This document shows positions 60,294-64,000 of a DNA stretch of 64,000 nt, in pieces. A model generated the notes under the pieces. It made no database searches. It was given only the letters and a program-made list of their open reading frames with translations, and was not told the origin of the DNA. How positions within the stretch are numbered: position 1 is the first letter of the stretch; the number at the start of each line of letters is the position of its first letter. The position numbers were made by a program, and so were the translations under genes. Origin of the DNA: Flammeovirgaceae bacterium UBA2366 (GTDB taxonomy: Bacteria; Bacteroidota; Bacteroidia; Cytophagales; Cyclobacteriaceae); NCBI GenBank assembly GCA_002344065.1, contig DDTK01000007.1, positions 222,749 to 286,748 of the forward strand, in the 5' to 3' direction.

Positions 60294-61108
60294 TCGAAGT
60301 AACGTACTTTTAAAATGTCTTTCGTTCCAAGCAATGAAACCTGGTCAATATAAATTCCGACCATTATCCCTTTGTCCATATCGTATTCAAATCCGGTTGC
60401 ACCCCGTGCCCGTACACGATCAACATAGCGTAATTCAACGCGGGCAGCTGTTAAGAATCGATACCCCATGCCAATATATAATCTGTTTTGATTAAACATG
60501 TAGGGCACATTTTTGCCGAAGTTTATACCAATCTCATTTGAGATGGCTGTGTACAGCGTTTTGTTTGCATAAAAATCTGATGAATTCAAACCAACACGGA
60601 TACGGTAACGTAGCCTGAAGCGATTAAAGTACCGGTAGTCATCAAGTGCTGGTTGTTCCTGCCAGCGCAATTCATACCGGTAGCGCCAGGTGTGCATAAC
60701 CCGGCCTTGTGCTTGCTTGAGGTGATGAAAAAACTGAAAAGTTGTGCGGAATTCGTGGTAGGGTAACCTTAAGTAATCAACAGGTTTACCAATATAATCC
60801 TGTGTATTCATGTACCCGATAGGTGAGATACTTAGGCGGGCATTTTGTGAGAATTGGTAATGAAACCAGGGTCGATAACTTTCGCGTAACATACTGGTGA
60901 AAATACTTCCTTGGCCGAGCTCGTTTTTGGTTCGATAGACAAAATCAAAACCAAGTCCCCATTTTTTCTCATCAAAAATCTGGTTGACTTCAGTTTTCGA
61001 CCAGAAGGTATTGGTATTGTACGTTACCTTTTGTGCCTGCGCAAAAGATTTTGAGCAGATTAAAGCGAAGGGAAGAATCAGAAAAGTACTTGTTTTGCGA
61101 AAAAACAT
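60290..61108 (-). CDS. DUF2490-family outer-membrane protein
   Basis: 272 aa. A signal peptide (1-23, ending FAQ) is followed by strands typical of DUF2490: FWSKTEVNQIFDEKKWGLG, LSISPIGYMNTQDYIG and RFRLRYRIRVGL, with many Tyr and Arg residues. It ends in a short aromatic strand (ILKVRYFD). Predicted outer-membrane barrel of about 12 strands, function unknown. It starts the four-gene overlapping run; the 253 nt upstream are AT-rich and hold no promoter that I trust. Confidence 0.85.
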   Translation of the reverse strand: MFFRKTSTFLILPFALICSKSFAQAQKVTYNTNTFWSKTEVNQIFDEKKWGLGFDFVYRTKNELGQGSIFTSMLRESYRPWFHYQFSQNARLSISPIGYMNTQDYIGKPVDYLRLPYHEFRTTFQFFHHLKQAQGRVMHTWRYRYELRWQEQPALDDYRYFNRFRLRYRIRVGLNSSDFYANKTLYTAISNEIGINFGKNVPYMFNQNRLYIGMGYRFLTAARVELRYVDRVRARGATGFEYDMDKGIMVGIYIDQVSLLGTKDILKVRYFD

Positions 61109-61361
61109 GCGGCAAAGATAGGCCTACAACTCAAAATGAAAAACCTGTTTTATGATTGGTATATGAAGCGTGTGACAGTCAAAATTAAGATATGCGTACC
61201 AACTTGGGACAGACTTTAGTTTGAATTTACATTTACGTTTCAGTTAATTAATACGGCTTTTTTATAATCAAAATACCTTTGAGAATTTACATAAAGGGCT
61301 TAGAATTGTGTTTAAATACTACTAAAACGGTAGATTTTATAGACTATTAATTTAATTTGCT

Positions 61362-63914
61362 ATGTCACGGAATTTCACAAACCCACTAGTCCTGATCTTT
61401 TCAGTTTTATGTCTGAATCTAGGTGCCCAAAGCCTTATCAGAGGCCAGTTATTTGATGCCTCTTCCAACGAACCCCTTATTGGAGCAACGGTTATGGTAA
61501 AAGGTACCAACAATGGTGAAGCAACAGATGCCAATGGAAAATTTGAATTGAAGTATTCAGGGGATTTCCCGGTTACGCTGCGAATCTCCTACGTAGGCTA
61601 TGATTCAAAAGAAATAGTGGTGGATGGGAAAAGTGATTTATCCGTTTCGCTTATTGTATCCAGTTCAGCGCTTACGGAAGTTTTGGTAACCGCCCGAAGA
61701 CGTAAGGAAGAAGTACAGGACATTCCTATTCCGATTACCGTATTGGGTTCTGTGCAAATTGAAAATACGGTATCGTTTAACGTTAACCGGGTAAAAGAAC
61801 TTATTCCATCCGTACAACTGTATTCATCCAACCCGAGAAACACTACCCTGAACATTCGCGGTCTTGGTTCCACGTTCGGGCTGACCAACGATGGTATTGA
61901 TCCCGGTGTTGGCTTTTATGTGGATGGGGTATACTACGCGCGCCCGGCTGCCACCACCATCGACTTTATTGACATTGAACAAATTGAAGTATTACGCGGA
62001 CCGCAAGGAACATTGTTTGGAAAAAACACCACAGCCGGCACATTTAATATCACAACACGCAGGCCGAGCTTTAAAACTGGGGGCGATTTTGAGTTGAGTT
62101 ATGGCAATTTCGGATTCACACAAGCTAAAGCTTCGGTTACCGGTCCGTTGGTAAACGATAAGCTTGCGTTGCGCGTATCCTTTACCGGCACTCACCGCGA
62201 TGGATTGATCTACAACCAGCGCACCGAAAAATATGTAAACACCTTAAACAATCTGGGCGTGCGGGGGCAACTGTTGTACCTGCCTACGGATAAGATTGAA
62301 CTATTATTTACCGCAGATCATACCCGTCAACGACCCGATGGTTACGCACAAGTGTTTGCCGGTGTGGCACCAACACAGCGCGCAGCCTACCGGCAGTTTG
62401 AAAACATCATTGCCGATTTGAATTATGATCTGCCCACGCGCAACCCGTTCGATAGAGTGATTGATCATGACACGCCCTGGAAATCAGGCCAGGATATGGG
62501 CGGTGTTTCGTTGAACGCTGATTTTGATCTGGGTAAAGGCAAGCTCACCTCCACCACGGCTTATCGGTACTGGACCTGGGATCCGTCTAACGACCGTGAC
62601 TTTACCGGATTGGAAGGACTGCGCTTATCCCAGGCGCCATCCAAACATTACCAGCTTTCGCAGGAACTTCGGTATGCCGGAGACTTAACTCAACACTTGA
62701 GCGGGGTGTTTGGTGTCTTTTTGTTCAGCCAAAGTCTTAAATCCGATCCTGTTCATACCGAAGAAGCAGGTAAGGACCAGTGGCGTTTTTCGCAAAGCAC
62801 AACAAGCGAATTATGGGCAACACCGGGCTTGCTCGATGGCTATGGCATTAAGACCAATCAGTTGTTTGAAAATTTCAGCGGAGCTGTTTTTGGTCAGCTC
62901 GACTGGGCCGTTACCGAAAAGTTTTCAGTGTTACCCGGCATCCGCATCAACTACGACACGAAAAAAGTTGACTTTTCGCGGGTAACCTATGGCGGATTGG
63001 AAACAGATGATCCGGCATTGATTGCCATTAAACGATCGGTGTATAACGACCAGGCCTTTGTAGCCGATGCAGACGAGACCAACTATTCGGGACAATTAAC
63101 CCTTACCTACAAGGTCAACAAGTTTATTAAAACCTTTGCTACCTATGCCCTTGGCTTTAAACCAATAGGACTTAACCTGGGTGGTTTGCCCAGTGTTGCC
63201 GGTCAGCCCCTGGTAGAACTTGCCGTTATCAAACCTGAACAAGTGAACCATGTTGAGTTGGGAATAAAAACCCAGCCTGTTGCAAACGCTATTTTCAACC
63301 TTACGCTTTTCAACACCGATATCCGCGATTACCAGACCCTGGTGCAGGTGGCGGACTTAGCCGTGAATCGTGGTTTCCTGGCCAATGCTGAAAAAGTACG
63401 TGTACGTGGTGTGGAAGTAGATGCGAGTTACCGGTACAAAAAAGTCATCGCCTTGAATGGTGCTTTGAGTTTTACCGATGGCACTTACGTTTCGTTTCCC
63501 AACGCGCCACCGCCATTGGAAGAAACCGGTGGCGACACATTTAAAGATATTTCAGGCGGGCAGTTGCCCGGTATATCCCGCTGGGCAGCAACTGCAGGTG
63601 CTGAGTCGGCTGTTACAGGTAAATTTCTGGGGCAGGGCGGTGATTATTTCGTTGGGCTGGATGCTTTCTATCGTTCGTCATTTTCTTCCAGTCCGTCACC
63701 ATCGCAATTCCTGAACATTGATAGTTATGCGTTGCTGAACGGAAGGCTTGGCTTTCGTGCCACAGAAGGGGTAACCTTATTTGTGTGGAGCCGGAATTTG
63801 CTGAACGTTAATTATTTTGAACAACTCTTACCGGGCGCTGGCAATGCAGGGCACTATGCTGGTGTACTGGGCGATCAGCGAACGTTTGGTATTACCATTC
63901 GATACAACCTTTAA
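61362..63914 (+). CDS. TonB-dependent receptor with carboxypeptidase-regulatory-like domain
   Basis: 850 aa. A signal peptide (1-22), a CarboxypepD_reg-like domain (about 25-110: GQLFDASSNEPLIGATVMVK, NGKFELKY), the TonB-box region near EVLVTARRR, the plug domain (about 120-240, with NIRGLGSTFG, EVLRGPQGTLFGKNTTAG and NITTRRP), and a long barrel ending in GITIRYNL with a C-terminal aromatic strand. Imports siderophores, vitamins or glycans; the plug resembles the pesticin/FyuA-like TonB group, but specificity is not readable. No SusD-like partner follows, so it is not a typical glycan pair. Confidence 0.93.
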   Translation: MSRNFTNPLVLIFSVLCLNLGAQSLIRGQLFDASSNEPLIGATVMVKGTNNGEATDANGKFELKYSGDFPVTLRISYVGYDSKEIVVDGKSDLSVSLIVSSSALTEVLVTARRRKEEVQDIPIPITVLGSVQIENTVSFNVNRVKELIPSVQLYSSNPRNTTLNIRGLGSTFGLTNDGIDPGVGFYVDGVYYARPAATTIDFIDIEQIEVLRGPQGTLFGKNTTAGTFNITTRRPSFKTGGDFELSYGNFGFTQAKASVTGPLVNDKLALRVSFTGTHRDGLIYNQRTEKYVNTLNNLGVRGQLLYLPTDKIELLFTADHTRQRPDGYAQVFAGVAPTQRAAYRQFENIIADLNYDLPTRNPFDRVIDHDTPWKSGQDMGGVSLNADFDLGKGKLTSTTAYRYWTWDPSNDRDFTGLEGLRLSQAPSKHYQLSQELRYAGDLTQHLSGVFGVFLFSQSLKSDPVHTEEAGKDQWRFSQSTTSELWATPGLLDGYGIKTNQLFENFSGAVFGQLDWAVTEKFSVLPGIRINYDTKKVDFSRVTYGGLETDDPALIAIKRSVYNDQAFVADADETNYSGQLTLTYKVNKFIKTFATYALGFKPIGLNLGGLPSVAGQPLVELAVIKPEQVNHVELGIKTQPVANAIFNLTLFNTDIRDYQTLVQVADLAVNRGFLANAEKVRVRGVEVDASYRYKKVIALNGALSFTDGTYVSFPNAPPPLEETGGDTFKDISGGQLPGISRWAATAGAESAVTGKFLGQGGDYFVGLDAFYRSSFSSSPSPSQFLNIDSYALLNGRLGFRATEGVTLFVWSRNLLNVNYFEQLLPGAGNAGHYAGVLGDQRTFGITIRYNL

Positions 63915-63952
63915 ATAATGCGAGTATCCGTAAAGAGTCCTAAAGTATTAAG

Positions 63953-63980
63953 TTGACGTCATTGCGAGGGAGCCTGCCGG
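63953..63980. repeat. Possible dispersed intergenic repeat at window end
   Basis: After the TonB receptor stop there is TTGACGTCATTGCGAGGGAG followed by CCTGCCGG. The phrase GTCATTGCGAGG is a recurrent intergenic repeat in several unrelated genomes, as I recall. Only the first part is inside the window, so arms and boundaries cannot be seen. Confidence 0.3.
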
Positions 63981-64000
63981 CCTTTAGATTTGTAATCAAG

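Overview
This window is a stretch of ordinary chromosome from a member of the Bacteroidota, most likely the Cytophagales/Cytophagia side. The genus cannot be read from sequence alone. The evidence is a full-length SprA (type IX secretion translocon), a T9SS-sorted cargo with a C-terminal sorting domain, a TonB receptor with an N-terminal carboxypeptidase-regulatory-like domain, DUF4837, DUF4292 and DUF1599 proteins, and -7 elements of the Bacteroidota form TAnnTTTG upstream of several genes. Shine-Dalgarno motifs are essentially absent. I recognise 48 protein-coding genes. I see no rRNA, tRNA, CRISPR array, prophage or intact insertion sequence.

Layout. 1-4.1 kb: three exported hydrolases (M28 peptidase cut by the window edge, D-aminoacylase-type amidohydrolase, beta-lactamase-fold serine hydrolase), then a small lipoprotein. 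4.8-16.4 kb (minus strand): maeB-type malic enzyme, ruvA, sprA, gcvH, lipA. The last two are functionally linked, because LipA makes the lipoyl group that GcvH carries. 16.5-26.2 kb (minus): envelope genes: a Wzx-like flippase, a TPR protein, a DUF4292 lipoprotein, an EnvC-like degenerate LytM protein, then tatA-gatA-mltD-DUF4837. 26.3-28.6 kb: a T9SS cargo. 28.6-30.9 kb: divergent tdh/kbl, the two-step threonine-to-glycine pathway. 31-34.1 kb: a large BNR/sortilin-type propeller protein. 34.2-38.1 kb: cdaA-folP divergent from DUF1599-DoxX-aroK. 38.1-40.8 kb: a FadL/OmpP1 barrel and a strongly biased secreted protein. 40.9-44 kb: proS, nfeD-like, floA. 44-46.2 kb: a 12-repeat WG protein.

46.4-51.5 kb is the most distinctive module. 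It is a tight five-gene plus-strand cassette: a LolA-like periplasmic carrier, two FtsX/MacB-type permeases, a LolD-type ATPase and an outer-membrane beta-barrel. It reads as a complete inner-membrane-to-outer-membrane lipid or lipoprotein conduit. It looks more GC-rich than its neighbours and is preceded by a perfect 13-bp hairpin with a T-run.

51.5-57.4 kb (minus): a molybdenum-hydroxylase system (IorA-like 2Fe-2S subunit, IorB-like molybdopterin subunit with a Tat signal and lipobox, lipoprotein cytochrome c, TPR protein, XdhC, MocA-like nucleotidyltransferase), which carries its own electron acceptor and cofactor maturation. 57.6-61.1 kb (minus): four translationally overlapping genes (DUF2490, MORN, SCO, aspartyl protease-PDZ) of unknown joint role. 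61.4-63.9 kb: a TonB-dependent receptor.

Small intergenic inverted repeats recur between genes and may belong to dispersed repeat families. Motif positions and start choices were worked out by hand. Family names rest on recalled motifs and were not searched.
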